Made by a program: the position numbers and the translations under genes
Shown: positions 51,639 to 62,505 of the stretch, in pieces
Numbering within the stretch: position 1 is the first letter of the stretch
Layout: each line of letters starts with the position of its first letter
Notes under the pieces: generated by a model
Told to the model about the DNA's origin: nothing
Databases searched by the model: none
The model's input: the letters and a program-made list of their open reading frames with translations, nothing else
NCBI GenBank assembly: GCA_036362985.1
Contig: JAYGXS010000002.1
Coordinates: 8,684,749 to 8,748,748 of the forward strand
Reading direction: 5' to 3'
Length of the DNA stretch: 64,000 bases
Origin: Ligula intestinalis
Taxonomy: Eukaryota; Platyhelminthes; Cestoda; Diphyllobothriidea; Diphyllobothriidae

Positions 51639-52589
51639 TAACATGCCGACATATGCGAAGGATTTATACCCTTTCGCTAATCGGCATTAAGTAAGATTGC
51701 ATTACAAATTATCGTGTAGTCTATCCTGAATTCATTTCAGTCACGATAGGATGCTGGGTTTTTAAGGAGCTCCTTTCTGACGGCTAAAAAAACGTGCGAA
51801 CTGCAAATGTTGGCTACTTAATTAGTACGCATTTTTATCATGGATTTTGACTGTCTTTAGACATTCAACTATATTCTATGGAAAACATAAACGAAAAAAT
51901 ATTTATTGTACTCGGTTGGTAGCAAATCACGCCTTATCTAAATTTTATACTTAAAGAAGGGGTATTTTCGGTTTAAAAGTTTCTAAATTGCCGAATAATT
52001 TTTAAACCTACTTATTGCTACACTTGAGTTCAATGTTTGAAAATTGCGCGCTGTGTACATGCTGTTTAAGGAAAAGTACTTTTTCGCCTACGACTTGAGG
52101 ACGAAATCACATAGTTCTTATCAAATACTGGAACAGGTGTGGAATATCCTGCATCCCTTATAGGTAGCATTGATAAATTGACGGCTGTGATGTATAATTA
52201 ATGAACACCTCTCAATCGTAAAAAAACTCATGATTAGAAACTTTTTTAATCGAAAGATACCCTTTCTTTAAGTATAAAATTTAAGGAAGGCGTATTCTTT
52301 TTTTAAAAAACGAGTGCAAGCAATAATTTTGTCGTCAATGTTTTCCATAAAAAATCTTTTTTAATATATAAAAGCAGTCAAAATCAATGATAAAAAGGCA
52401 TCCTAGTTGAGTAGCCACTTTTTACAGTTCATATGTTTTGGTAGCGGTCAGAAGGAAACTCATTAAAAAGCCAGCATTCTATCGTGCCTGAAATGAGTTC
52501 ACAGTAGACTGCAGGATAATCGGTATTAAAACATTACTCACTGCCGATCAGCAAAAGCATATCAATGTTTCGCATATGTCGGCATGTTA
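51639..52589. mobile_element. 951-bp foldback with ~365-bp inverted arms
   Basis: The left end TAACATGCCGACATATGCGAA is repeated in inverse at the right end. Arms of about 365 bp each (51639-52005 and 52222-52589) align throughout with scattered differences. Shared blocks include TTTTATC.T.GATTTTGACTG and AAATTTTATACTTAAAGAA. The right outer flank is TTAA and the left GTAA, so a TTAA-type (piggyBac-like) target is possible but not shown. There is no coding capacity. Confidence 0.7.
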
Positions 52590-53170
52590 AACGAATGCTG
52601 GGCCGTACTATAGCTCTGAAGGGTGGTTACAGCACTCGCATCTGTCAACAAGTGTGTGCGCAGCCGAGACGAGAGATCAGGCTGCCAGACTCTGAATTTT
52701 CGGTAAGCACCCCGAGTATCTCAGGTACATCTTTCAAGCTGTCAGCTGCCTTCTTGCAGAAGATTCCCACAAGTCGGAAGTCAGGTATGACCGATTAGGT
52801 TTGACAGCGTACTGCAAGAAAGGAGTTAAGAAAGGGACCTGCAGAAAAGAGCAGCTCACAGCGATCAGTCCAGTTGATATGTGTGCGCGTTCTGCGCCTC
52901 CGTGTACAGGTTACAGCCTTCGAGACGTCCTACAGCCAATAAGACAGTGGTTGACAGTGATTGACGTCAAGCTCGCTAGACCAAAGGGTCAGGAGGCGAG
53001 GCATCGACCTGACCGAGAGGTGACAGTGTGGACCTACAAATCTTCGCAGGCAAACGCACGATGAGTCATAAGCGGCGGAAAGTCACCTGCGAGCCCGCAG
53101 CTTCACAGCAGAGAAAATTTTTCAGCGCAGGGGCTGATGCCAGAACCGCCACAAATACATCTGACGAAGC
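52590..53170 (-). repeat. Dispersed repeat shared with 47806-48245
   Basis: See the partner copy. Here GCACGATGAGTCATAAGCGG, GAAAGTCACCTGCGAGCCCG and TTCAGCGCAGGGGCTGATG are the matching blocks. No coding evidence. Confidence 0.4.
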
Positions 53171-53479
53171 TAAGGGGTTATTTTGACTCGGATGACAGAA
53201 CACCCAGCGACAGTTAACAGGAATAGCATCAGTCTCCAACTCATTGCTTATCCAACCAGACCTTCGGGCATTACGAGACCGAACGTGTCCTGAGAGGTGC
53301 TGGTCGTTGGCTACTTGAGTCGTGGTCCTTTTTTCCGCAGTCTAGTGACACACGCAACGACTCCCTCCATAGTCAGCCTGGAGGCGTCGTCTGTGCAGAC
53401 TGTAGGGGTCTAAACCATGGGTATACTTCGAGCACTACAGTTATCATGCCCAGTTTTGTATCAGAAGAGAAGAGGTTAC
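53171..53479. other. Unassigned non-coding DNA
   Basis: No recognisable feature. Confidence 0.35.
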
Positions 53480-53740
53480 GAACAGTAGGAGCTGTTTATT
53501 GTATACAAAAGCTCAGTGGTGGTCTGATGGCCGGGCCCGGGCCCTGCACCCTCCTCTGTCAGCTGGCGTGCTATGGGCGTGAATGCCTAAACGTCATGCG
53601 AGAGTGAGTTACTGGACGTTTGGTTAACCGTTTGGCCAATAACAGCCTATGACAACTGTGATCGGCTGTCCCAGAGGCAGATAGAGGAGCACAATCACGT
53701 GACGGATTGCGTGATTGGCTCTCTACTGTAAGATCGAATG
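53480..53740 (-). repeat. Family A-like fragment
   Basis: GAGCTGTTTATTGTATACAAA, GTTTGGCCAATAACAG and CTGTGATCGGCTGTCCCAG are the polyadenylation-like and CCAAT landmarks of the family in reverse order. Confidence 0.4.
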
Positions 53741-54182
53741 TGGGCTAAAATGGCAACGCAAATTTCAATAATGACTTTGCTGTAGGTTGCCTCCTCATCT
53801 TCTGCGACCTACATTTTCTTTTACCTAGATTGCAGTCTTCATTTCTGCCCTCGGCCCGGAGCCTTACGGTGGAGGAACTCTCATTGGAGCCGGGTGGGTT
53901 ATCACATTGGTGTACTGTATCGTAGTTGCCCTTCAATGCACAACTGTCTAGTATGGTCATCCCTTCTCCTATCATAATGTCAAGAGGCATAAAATGGCTG
54001 TTCGTGTAGCAGACAAAAAGTACACACCCCGGGAGCGTCCAAGCTACAACGTTCTAGTAAATGGCATAAATATACATCCCCACTTCACATTTGACCGAAG
54101 CAATAGTTGCTTTGACATTGCACTACTACAGTTGAACCGCAAAGGCAAACGATATATGTCTGGTCTCGTGCTTTTACCAATC
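53741..54182. other. Unassigned non-coding DNA
   Basis: No recognisable feature. Confidence 0.35.
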
Positions 54183-54710
54183 GGCAACAGTAGTTTATGG
54201 AGTGCATCTCATTACTCCGTAGTCCAAGCACTTTGTCCTAAGAAAATGGTGATTATAAGGGTTTTAGGAGTGGGAGATTAGGATAGGTTGTGGAATATAC
54301 TTTAATAGCTGCTAAATGCATTTATTTTATTTTATTGTATTTAGAAATGTTGTTAATTTGCATCTGTATTATCTTTTGAGGTAGTGCAGAAAAACCCGAT
54401 TACCAAATTTCAGGTTTCTTGAAATTCCGGAAAAAAGTAAAAACAGTTGTTAGGAGGTCGTCTACTTCAACTTACCTGAGATCCAAATTACCGTTCTGGA
54501 GATAGATTAGTATAGCACGCGGCCGGAAGGGCCACGCACACCTTCAATTTACATGCGGCCGCGGAAACAAATTCAACTAGAGTTTTCCTTTTCTATGAAT
54601 TTCCTTCTAAAAATTTCCGTCCCTGCCTATTATATTTCCCACTCTCAGAGCCCATATAAAAATGCTGGGACTAGGGGTGTATGAGGTGCACTACATAAAC
54701 TACATTTGCC
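54183..54710. mobile_element. 9-bp-TSD TIR family, copy 2
   Basis: 528 bp, GGCAACAGTAGTTTATGGAGTG to the inverse of GGCAAATGTAGTTTATGTAGTG. TIR similarity extends about 90 bp inward (CTCAT..CCCTAGTCC.AGCA). The flanks TTACCAATC and TGCCAACCT could be a decayed duplication. Collinear with 12812-13383, including GCGGCCGCG and TTCCGTTCTGGAG-type blocks. Confidence 0.6.
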
Positions 54711-54902
54711 TGCCAACCTAACTTTACATGCGTTACTTTTTTCAATTTTTTTCATAACTGTGTTGGACAATTTATATCTTAGCAGCGTGCAGAAGACAAA
54801 CGTTACAGCAGACTGCTCGTCCAATGAAATGGCACACAAACATGTCAACTGCTGCCTAATTATCCGGTAATAAATGTCATAGACCACTATCGCCACATAC
54901 GC

Positions 54903-55265
54903 TGGGGTTAAGTAAGCTAAACCCTAGCAACTGCGATCTTCAGACCATGGTTACCTAGTAGATAAGAAGTCTTTAAAAGGCCAGAGTAGTAGGAACAGTA
55001 TAGTGTACACAGCGGAAGGAGCAATTGTAGGGAAGAAGATTGACTACAGAGAGCACGACCTTCCGCTAGAGCGGCGTGATCTGTAGTGCAGCATAGTTGC
55101 AGATAATCCCCGCGGCCCAGAGAACAAGCGTTCACGCGTGCAGGCTTGTTATTCGTCGCCGGCCCAGAAGGCATCTCTGCGGCAACTGTGATTGGCTGTC
55201 CCCAGACGTCGAGGTCAACGGCTGCGGGACTTCATGAAAGTTCACTTCGACGCGAGCTAGTCACA
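54903..55265 (-). repeat. Family A LTR-like repeat
   Basis: Reverse copy with GCAACTGCGATCTTCAGACCATGG, the GTGTACAC block, CTGTGATTGGCTGTCC and the terminal TTCGACGCGAGCTAGTCAC. Both ends are visible. Confidence 0.55.
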
Positions 55266-55423
55266 ACACCATCTACACTATTTTTAAGATACCATATATG
55301 TGTTGCAACGGATGTGGACATCGTTTAATAATCTATATAGAGAGGGCAATAAACAAACATATGCAATACTTTTTGACTAAACATTACAAAGTCTTACAAA
55401 ATTTCATAATAAGTAAATGAGAA

Positions 55424-56111
55424 GAGAGAAGAGAGGGAGAGAAGAAGAAGCAAGAGAAGAAGCCACATCCAACTGGCCCAAAAGTTAAGCGAGCTCTTCC
55501 GTACGTGAAGTATGTATCGGAAACAGTCAGTCGTCTGATCATTTCACTTGGATTTGGAGTTGCGCGCAGGCTAGAAGCAACCATCAGGCGCCGGGTAATG
55601 AGACCGAAAGACCCACTGCCATGGGAGGCAACGGCTGGAGTCGTTTACCGGATCTGATGCAGTTGTGGACAAAGCAACTACGTCGAAGAAACCCAGGATT
55701 ACTCCGGACGCGAATGACCGAGCATGCAGCGGTGGTAAAGAAGAAAGACGTCAACTCCCAGGTTGCAGCTGAGTCGATGAAAACTAGCCATATTTTGAAG
55801 TTTAACGAGGCCAAAATCCTCGCAAGAGGTGACAACGGCGTGAGCCACGAGCTGCTTGAGTCATGGTTCTCAGACCTCAGTCCATCAAAAAGCGCAACAA
55901 TTTGGCGTTTCCATACGACGTACTGATACATTGCCTGAGCAAGAGAATCAGTCGCATGGGAAGGGCCGAGCCCAGCAACAACAACTCTGACGACAGTGAG
56001 CATAATTGTCGCGTAACTACCAAGCCCTCATCCGACACGTACAAGGAAATCGCGGCAATTTATCAGTCGAACGTGGAGTGTCAAGCCATCAGCGCACCAA
56101 TTAAGACCTAA
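55424..56111 (+). pseudogene. Penelope-like element C-terminus with GIY-YIG endonuclease
   Basis: An open stretch gives RALPYVKYVSETVSRLI, a basic segment, then AGVVYRI-stop-CSCGQSNYV (the GIY-YIG start, with one stop where Trp is usual). After a frameshift it continues LLRTRMTEHAA, DVNSQVAAESM, ILKFNEAKILARGDNGVSHELLESWF, and after another frameshift PQSIKKRNNLAFPYDV. This order (GVVY..C.C...YVGET, then R..EH, then the 'E-AEIL..GD-RVSRELLESWF' block) matches the C-terminal endonuclease of Penelope-like retroelements. The RT domain is absent upstream, so the copy is 5'-truncated. Confidence 0.65.
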
Positions 56112-56300
56112 GCGGTGGCCACAGAAGTGGATACTTATAGTACGCATGTGGATGACCGCTACGAACTATAAATACCGTGCAATCTGTGCATGTGGCACCC
56201 CAATCTGTGCATGTCTCAGACTATCCTACCATTACCTATGGTTAAAGATTTCCGACAGAATCTGACACGTCGGGAAAATAAAACGCTTTGTCCAGCGTTT
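56112..56300 (+). mobile_element. Penelope-like 3' terminal region with degenerate hammerhead
   Basis: Behind the coding remnant come TATAAATACC, then at 56236-56271 a segment with stem II AGATT(T)C/GAATCT, GACAC in place of GAAAC, and GTC. GGGAAAATAAAACGCTTTGT follows. The CUGAUGA half is lost. Position by position it parallels 3580-3690, so both derive from the same kind of terminal repeat. Confidence 0.5.
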
Positions 56301-57235
56301 TCATTAAAATCCCCCCTTTTTATCGATGCTCTTCTGGGCTGGTTTGTTACCCTCTCATCTTTCCCTTAATACAAACTTAACCAAAGTTCAGATCCACGGT
56401 GAAACTGCCAGACCACATGCAAATACTTCATTATGAACTTTGAACTGCAGCTTTTTTTGATTGAATTGGCCAACGGGGTAATGCATGCATTCCCCTATCT
56501 TGGCTTCAAAGCTCCACGGACAGAATATGCATGCCTTCCTGAACCTAGATTAAGTCTTTCCGTTGGGCATTTCTGCAACTTAGCCGGCTGGGGACAGATT
56601 GCTAATCCACCCAATCTGCCAATCCCGGGTTATCCGGCGACGCTGATGTGGATACAGATTCCTATCACACTGCCATCGCTTTACCAACGAGAACATCCAT
56701 CTACCAACGCAAGGAAGAACATTTTTACGGAGTGAGTACTCACCTTCGATTTTCTACGGAACGAGTATCCAACGAACTTACTGATTTCCCTTTTTTTCAT
56801 TTCCTTTCGTTTTACTTACTTTCCTTTTTTTCAGATACCATGTTCCGGCGACAGCAGAGGAGGACTGCACTGTTTAACTCCAGACGGATCTAAATGAATT
56901 ATCTACGGCGTATATTCTTTCGGCAACATAAGATGCCGGGGGCTATTCAATGTATTTGCCTTAACAAGTTCAAAAGTCGACTGGATTAAACATATGATTA
57001 CCGCAAAGCTCTGACGCAATTTGATTACTTTGCACAAAAAGTCCGATCTCTGAGAAAGGTGCTTTGAAGTTGTCTCCGTTTTGACGCCATAATTAAGAAG
57101 AGTATACTAGAAGACACCCTTACCTGTACTGATTGTCAGCACTTTCTGTACTGCAGCGTCGGTTGGTTAGTGTAGGCAGACCTCTGAACTATGAATTCCT
57201 GTGAAAATAGGGTTTCTTTTGTTCAAGGTGGGTGT
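56301..57235. other. Unassigned non-coding DNA
   Basis: No recognisable domain or repeat. Confidence 0.35.
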
Positions 57236-57715
57236 ATCGCAAAGGAGTTAAGGTTACGCCGGTTAAAGCCTAACTACTGCGATCTTCCAGGCCCGGTTCC
57301 TTAGAAGAAGATAGAGAAGTCTTGGGGAAGCAGAGCAGGTGAAGGTTATATTCTGTACAGAACAAGTAGGAGAATAGTCAGTAGAAAAGTGGTTGACTCA
57401 ACCTGGCGTTGAGTTCGACCATCAGCACCGTGAGATAGCACTGCAGCGTCGCGTCCGTCTCGAGCCGAGGCGGAAGCCCGAGTAACTCCAACGTCAGTCG
57501 CCGAAGACTTTTGTCTGTCTGATGGCCTTGATGGTGATTGGTGAAAGCCAAGGACAGACACCAGTGGGGGAGTCCCTGTCTCGTGCGATGGTTGCCGAGT
57601 GCGCGGCAAACAAAGGCAGACACAGTGCGTAGAAGTTTAGCCGGCGCGCGTAGCCACTGCACTTTCGTGGCTTTTCGCAACGAAGCCAGCGTGAGTCAGC
57701 AAGGCAGGCTCCCAC
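57236..57715 (-). repeat. Family A-like repeat, long variant
   Basis: TATCGCAAAGGAGTTAAGG, ACTACTGCGATCTTCCAGGCC, TTCTGTACAGAACAAGTAGG and GGTGATTGGTGAAAGCC, then GTCAGCGTGAGTCAGC..GGCTCCCACA shared with 46.5-46.7 kb. Directly followed by a family D unit. Confidence 0.5.
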
Positions 57716-57723
57716 AGGTGTGT

Positions 57724-58520
57724 TCGACCATCGATTTCGATGAAATCCACCACATGCACCAGCAGGTTGGTACAAAAGTTGACGGCCTGGGGGGAGGGTT
57801 AGCCATGAGTCAAGAAGACCAAACGGTACTCGGCGTAGGTTGCTTTCTCCACTGCAAGCCAAAATACCGCCTAACTTAGTCTTAAGTGACAGTAGACTTT
57901 GTGTGTGTCCAACTGTACTATCTACCCTCACTCACTCTTAGTAGGTGCGAAGACAGACCCAAGGAGGCAGAGAATGATACGGTTACTACTATTTCTACTA
58001 CTATTGGTTATCAATGTGGCCGAGTCTTGGTAGTACTGGTACTATTTCTGACGCTAACATTTGTCAGAAGGGACGCTGGTTTGAAGTTAGCACTGGGGCT
58101 CATACCACCTTTGTTAGCAACAAGGAGTGCGAAATGTGGGTTTATGCTATTTCGACTAAATACATAGCTGAGGCCCTGGACACAGCAGAGCTTGCCTTGC
58201 TTTCCGTCCTCTCAACTCTCTCTTCCCAGACTGTGTCCGTTTCAACTAGGAACTGGACTGCAAGGACCAGGATACTGCTGCTATATGTACTTGCCTATAC
58301 TAAAGTGCTTATTCTTGTAACCATAGCTACTAAGACCAGTAACTGGTTTATTGTGAAGCCGGCATTCAGCGTGCGCTCCCAGTCCATATGGGGTACAGTA
58401 GATTAATAATTTATGGACCAATGCAAAGTGTTATTAACTAGTAGCACAAGTTCTACCATACCTTTATGTCTCATAAAGTGCCTTTTGCCATGCATAGGCT
58501 GTCTGTAGGCCTAATCGCAT
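57724..58520. repeat. Family D repeat, copy 1
   Basis: Starts GACCATCGATTTCGATGAAA, includes GCACCAGCAGGTTGGTAC and TTAGTCTTAAGTGACAGTAG, then GGTACTATTTCTGACGCTA.. and a CATACCTTTATG block. Collinear with 61559-62170 at moderate identity. Confidence 0.5.
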
Positions 58521-58950
58521 AATCGCAGGGTATCATCCTCCTATACTGATATTAAATGGAAATTTAGTGGAGTTTTAGTAGTGCTGCAGCTGTATCTGTC
58601 GAATCTAGAAGTCAGAGTTGATGTTGTTTTGAATTAGTGCTGAGAATCATTTCAATCTGGATTTATGCTATTCTGAGTAGTACATATTCGTGGCCGGAGC
58701 ATGTCATGGCTGGCCTCATCTTCCGTGCCCTCACCTCTATCCACCGAAGCTGTGTGTCAGATTTTACTAAGTTTTGAACTTCGATTACTAGGAATTGCTG
58801 TTAGATGTAGTATGGGAATGCTGAGGCGGCTAATACGAGTTGCCATACCTACAAATAGCAGTAAATTGTAATGTACGTTCAATAGAGAGACGGTCCACTA
58901 AATGGGAGCCCTCTTATTACTCACCTTTGGGTTGAGCATGCTTTGCGTGC
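58521..58950. other. Family D-related or unassigned DNA
   Basis: 58690-58750 resembles 62150-62180 (GTCATGG, CTCATCT..CCGTGCCCTCACCTCTATCCA). Otherwise nothing recognised. Confidence 0.35.
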
Positions 58951-59839
58951 GTGTATGTGGATATAGTACACAGTGGGCTCCCTATAGTAGGTAGTTAGGC
59001 CAGATAAACTTTTGACCTCAGTCTCACTCCCTGCTGCGAACTTCTGCAATATTTCCCTAGTATATATCGGTCCATGTTTTGCAAAATAATCAGCCTAGTA
59101 GTTGTTGTAGTGCTACTAGACGATGTTACTCCTACTACTGCTACTGCTATTTACTTACAACTCTCCGGCAGCTACATGCGCTGTTGAGAAGCCAGATTAG
59201 CTGCCAGGGCATGTAGGTTTTACGTCAACCACGATAAGGAGAGGAATCTATTTATGTTCCCCGCGTTTACTTTGCGATAGCCGGTCAAGCATCTCAGCCA
59301 TCAACCTTTTAGATGCGCCTTGTGGACGCGAAATCGGGATCATAGTTTGTCGAGCCGTATCTTTACTTTCTACAGTATCTAGTTTTGCTCAGAATTTATA
59401 GAACACCACCTGTCTTTTAGGAAGCAAACTTCTCCACAATCATCTAGTCATAAAAGTTTAGTAATTCCTATAACAGTAGTAAAACTTCAGTAATAAGACA
59501 TGCATCCTATTTTATCAATTTAATATGAGCTTACTGCCTGAAGTGATTCTGTAGGCACCTGGTCTCATCCAGGAAGTAAGTTTTTTTAACTAGCTTCACA
59601 TTGCTACTACTACAACTCGTGTTTGCACTGTTAGGTCTTTATATCGATAGGACTGGTAGCGGCAGTATTATTTCTATTTAACTGATAGTGGAAAAGTGCA
59701 AGTACCATTGAAAGTAAAAATGATGAATCGAGTAAGGTGAGATCGCAATACAAGTACAGTAGTAGTACAGTAGTACAGTAGTACAACGATACAGTATCAG
59801 GTGAGTGCGGTAGGACAGTTTAATTCAGTGCAACAGGAA
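58951..59839 (+). repeat. Repeat C, copy 2 (near-identical to 13966-14832)
   Basis: 889 bp, same orientation as copy 1, with the same abrupt edges (GTGTATGTGG at the left, CAACAGGAA at the right). It has an extra 29 bp near 59395 and a longer AGTAGTAC tract near 59755. High identity over the whole length implies a much younger age than the surrounding repeats. Confidence 0.65.
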
Positions 59840-60533
59840 TAAGGCAATATTGGTGATGCTGGTAGTATTACTGATAGTGGTGATACTAGCACATCAGGGT
59901 TTTCCTTGGTGTCAGCCTTCTCAACTTTATCCATCAGACTGTGTCATCTTACTGGTTAACGAGACGTTATTGAGTAATATCGCAGGTTCTGTCATACCTT
60001 TATGCCACATGGTGCCACTTGCCGTTATCGGGTTAACTTTTTGGCTTATTGCAGTATCTTAGTCCCTCGTGAAGTTTAGGGGATATCTATTGTCCAATAG
60101 GAGGGCAATCTTTTCCATAATCAACTAGCATTGCTATATCCTATAACTGTGTCAGGGGCTGGATAGTAAGCAATAAGCAGAGCAGATGGGAATAGGAGCT
60201 TACCACATTTTCTCTCGTTTTCACCTGGTGATTGTGTAAGCCACCCGTGTTGTCTTGAGAGCATACGCCCTATGTGCGGGTTGGCAGACCAGCAGATATA
60301 GTCAGGCTGATTTGGCCGGAATGCCCGGCAGATTTGGGGGTTCTTACGAGCGATGTAGCCATTTATGTCTATCAATTTACTTTCTAAAACTCTTTTTCCG
60401 ATCGAACATCCTGATTGGGTTTTGAATGGCCAATGACTGCCGGTTTTGCAGGTGGACGGGTGCGCCCACTTAAAAGCCCCTAGACTCCTTGAACACGTTT
60501 AACGTCTTCGTTGGGTTTTCCATATGTGTGTGC
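59840..60533. other. Unassigned non-coding DNA
   Basis: Some similarity of 59990-60020 to 58455-58485 (CATACCTTTATG). No gene recognised. Confidence 0.35.
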
Positions 60534-60790
60534 CTGACCATCGGTTTCGATGATATCAACCAAGTGCACCAACAGGTTGGTACAGGAGTTGACGGCCTTA
60601 GGGCTTAGTTTAAAGTTGTAGAGGACGTAGTTAGCGGCTCCACACTCTTCACCTTCTTCCATGAGACTCGAAGACTAGAAGGGGTCCGTTGTGGCCTGCT
60701 GTATCAAATGCGAGCCAATACACCGCCTAATTTAGTCTTAAAGTTACAGTTGACTTTAAGTGCGCATAGTTGTACTTTCGATTCCTTCCT
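60534..60790. repeat. Family D repeat, copy 2
   Basis: GACCATCGGTTTCGATGATA, CACCAACAGGTTGGTACAGG, GTTGTAGAGGACGTAGTTAG and TTTAGTCTTAAAG. On the minus strand it is open for 61 codons including SCTNLLVHLVDIIETDG. The hairpin ACCAACAGGTTGGT is conserved among copies. Confidence 0.55.
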
Positions 60791-61558
60791 ATTTTCAAAT
60801 CCCACATATCATTGGACGTGTTTTCTTTTTGTTGTCTAGACTACTGACCCACTTTGATGAAAAACCGCAAAGACCATCGCGACTCTTGTGAAAAATTAAT
60901 TTTAAAGTGGTGCACTTTAAAATTCCAGGGTGGTCGGCCCCAGACAGTACAGCCCATCATTTGATCCTGGAATGGAATTAGAAAAAAAAATTACTTCTTT
61001 AATCGGTAAATCAGGCGAAACTGTTCTAAATTCTTGGAATTTGTCCCTACGGGTACTTGATGTAATAAAAAATATAATTAAATAAAGTACAGTAAATATA
61101 ATTGAAACAATATATGTCCTGATTATATGCTTAAATTTGGATCATCACTGCGACGACCCCTCGATGGACCCTCTGCCCAAATATGGAAGTTTTTCCTCAA
61201 AAAAATCCCCTCCGTTAGATTTTTTCCAAGATCGATAGTATTTTATCCGAAGAAATCGCATGGAGTTTTTTTTTCGCTGTCTGCTCTTTTTTTAACTATG
61301 TTTCACCTCCTTGGCTCATGCCAACTGGCCTCGCCAAAAAAACGGTCATACTATTTTTCTGATAATACAAAACACATTTACAGATAGTGAACTCAAAGGT
61401 AACCCACCTAGACCTCCCCTCACGTATACTGATACTAGGTGCCACATCAGCGAAAAAGCGAGTGCATGCAACACGATGACGAGAAAGTTGATGCGAGGCG
61501 TGTGCCACCTTGACCGTCATTCCCGATGACTTCTACTGTATGTCGAACAGTGTGCGTC
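60791..61558. other. Spacer with CR1-like 3' UTR remnant
   Basis: 61190-61440 resembles the inverse of 30975-31160 (TTTTTTTCGCTGTCTGCTC, AACTGGCCTCGCCAA, ACGTATACTGATACTAGG), probably the 3' end of a CR1-like element. The rest is unassigned. Confidence 0.35.
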
Positions 61559-62505
61559 TGACCATCGGTTTCGATGAGGTCAACGAAGTGCACCAACAGG
61601 TTGGTACAGGAGGTGACGGCCTCAGGGCTTAAAGTTGTAGAGGACGTAGTTAGCGGCTCCGCACTCTTAACTTTCTCCCGGAGTCTTGAAGACTAAACGG
61701 GGTCCGGCGTGGGCTGCTGTATCAAATTCAAGCCAATACAACACCTAATTTAGTCTTAAATGGACAGTAGACTTTGCGCGGGTGCTACTGTGCTATCTAT
61801 CTTCACTCCCCTATAGTAGGTGCCGGGCCAGACTTAGGTAAACCAGGACTGGTGTCACTTACTTCTAATACTACGCACTAGGGTGTAACTTAGTGATAGT
61901 ACTTGTTGGTACTGGTACTGACTGTTTTGTACGTCAGAAGTGACGCTGATTAATTCAGCACTGGCTCATATCCCCTAAATCACGACTGGAAGTCTAACAG
62001 TACTGGTACTGGCACTGACGCCACCATTTATCAGAGGTGACGCTGATTTAGCCAACGCTAGGGCTCATATCCCCTTGGTCTCAACAGGGAGTGTGAATCT
62101 GGGTTAAGCTATTTCGGTACAGTACATGCTTGGAGTCATGAGCAAGGCTGTGTTTGTCATGGTTTCCGCACTCTCATCTCTATCCATTGCAACCTGACTC
62201 TCAGTCCCCCACCTCCTTACATACGCACACACAAACACGCGCATACTAGAAGAACAGCAATGTAGGTGGCCCGAGTTAGCCCGTCAGTTAGCAAACCGTC
62301 CAAGACACGGCTTTTAGCGCACCATGATAGATTTAAGCGCATTTATATTTATGATAGCGAGGAGAGCAGCGCGCTGAGCGTCGATCTCACTCTCTCTCCT
62401 GCCGTCTAACGACCGCCTAACTGCTCGGACACCTGAGGTAGAGCCTGAAACTCAGTGGGAGCGCGAACGCATGCGCCGACAGAAAATCAGAACCGCAACT
62501 GCATC
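61559..62505. repeat. Family D repeat, copy 3, long
   Basis: Starts GACCATCGGTTTCGATGAGG and includes CACCAACAGGTTGGTACAGG. It carries an internal duplication of ~110 bp (GGTACTGGTACTGAC..CAGAAGTGACGCTGATT.. at 61910 and GTACTGGCACTGACGCC..CAGAGGTGACGCTGATTT at 62005). It ends with the 17.3-kb-type block at 62180-62505. Confidence 0.5.
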
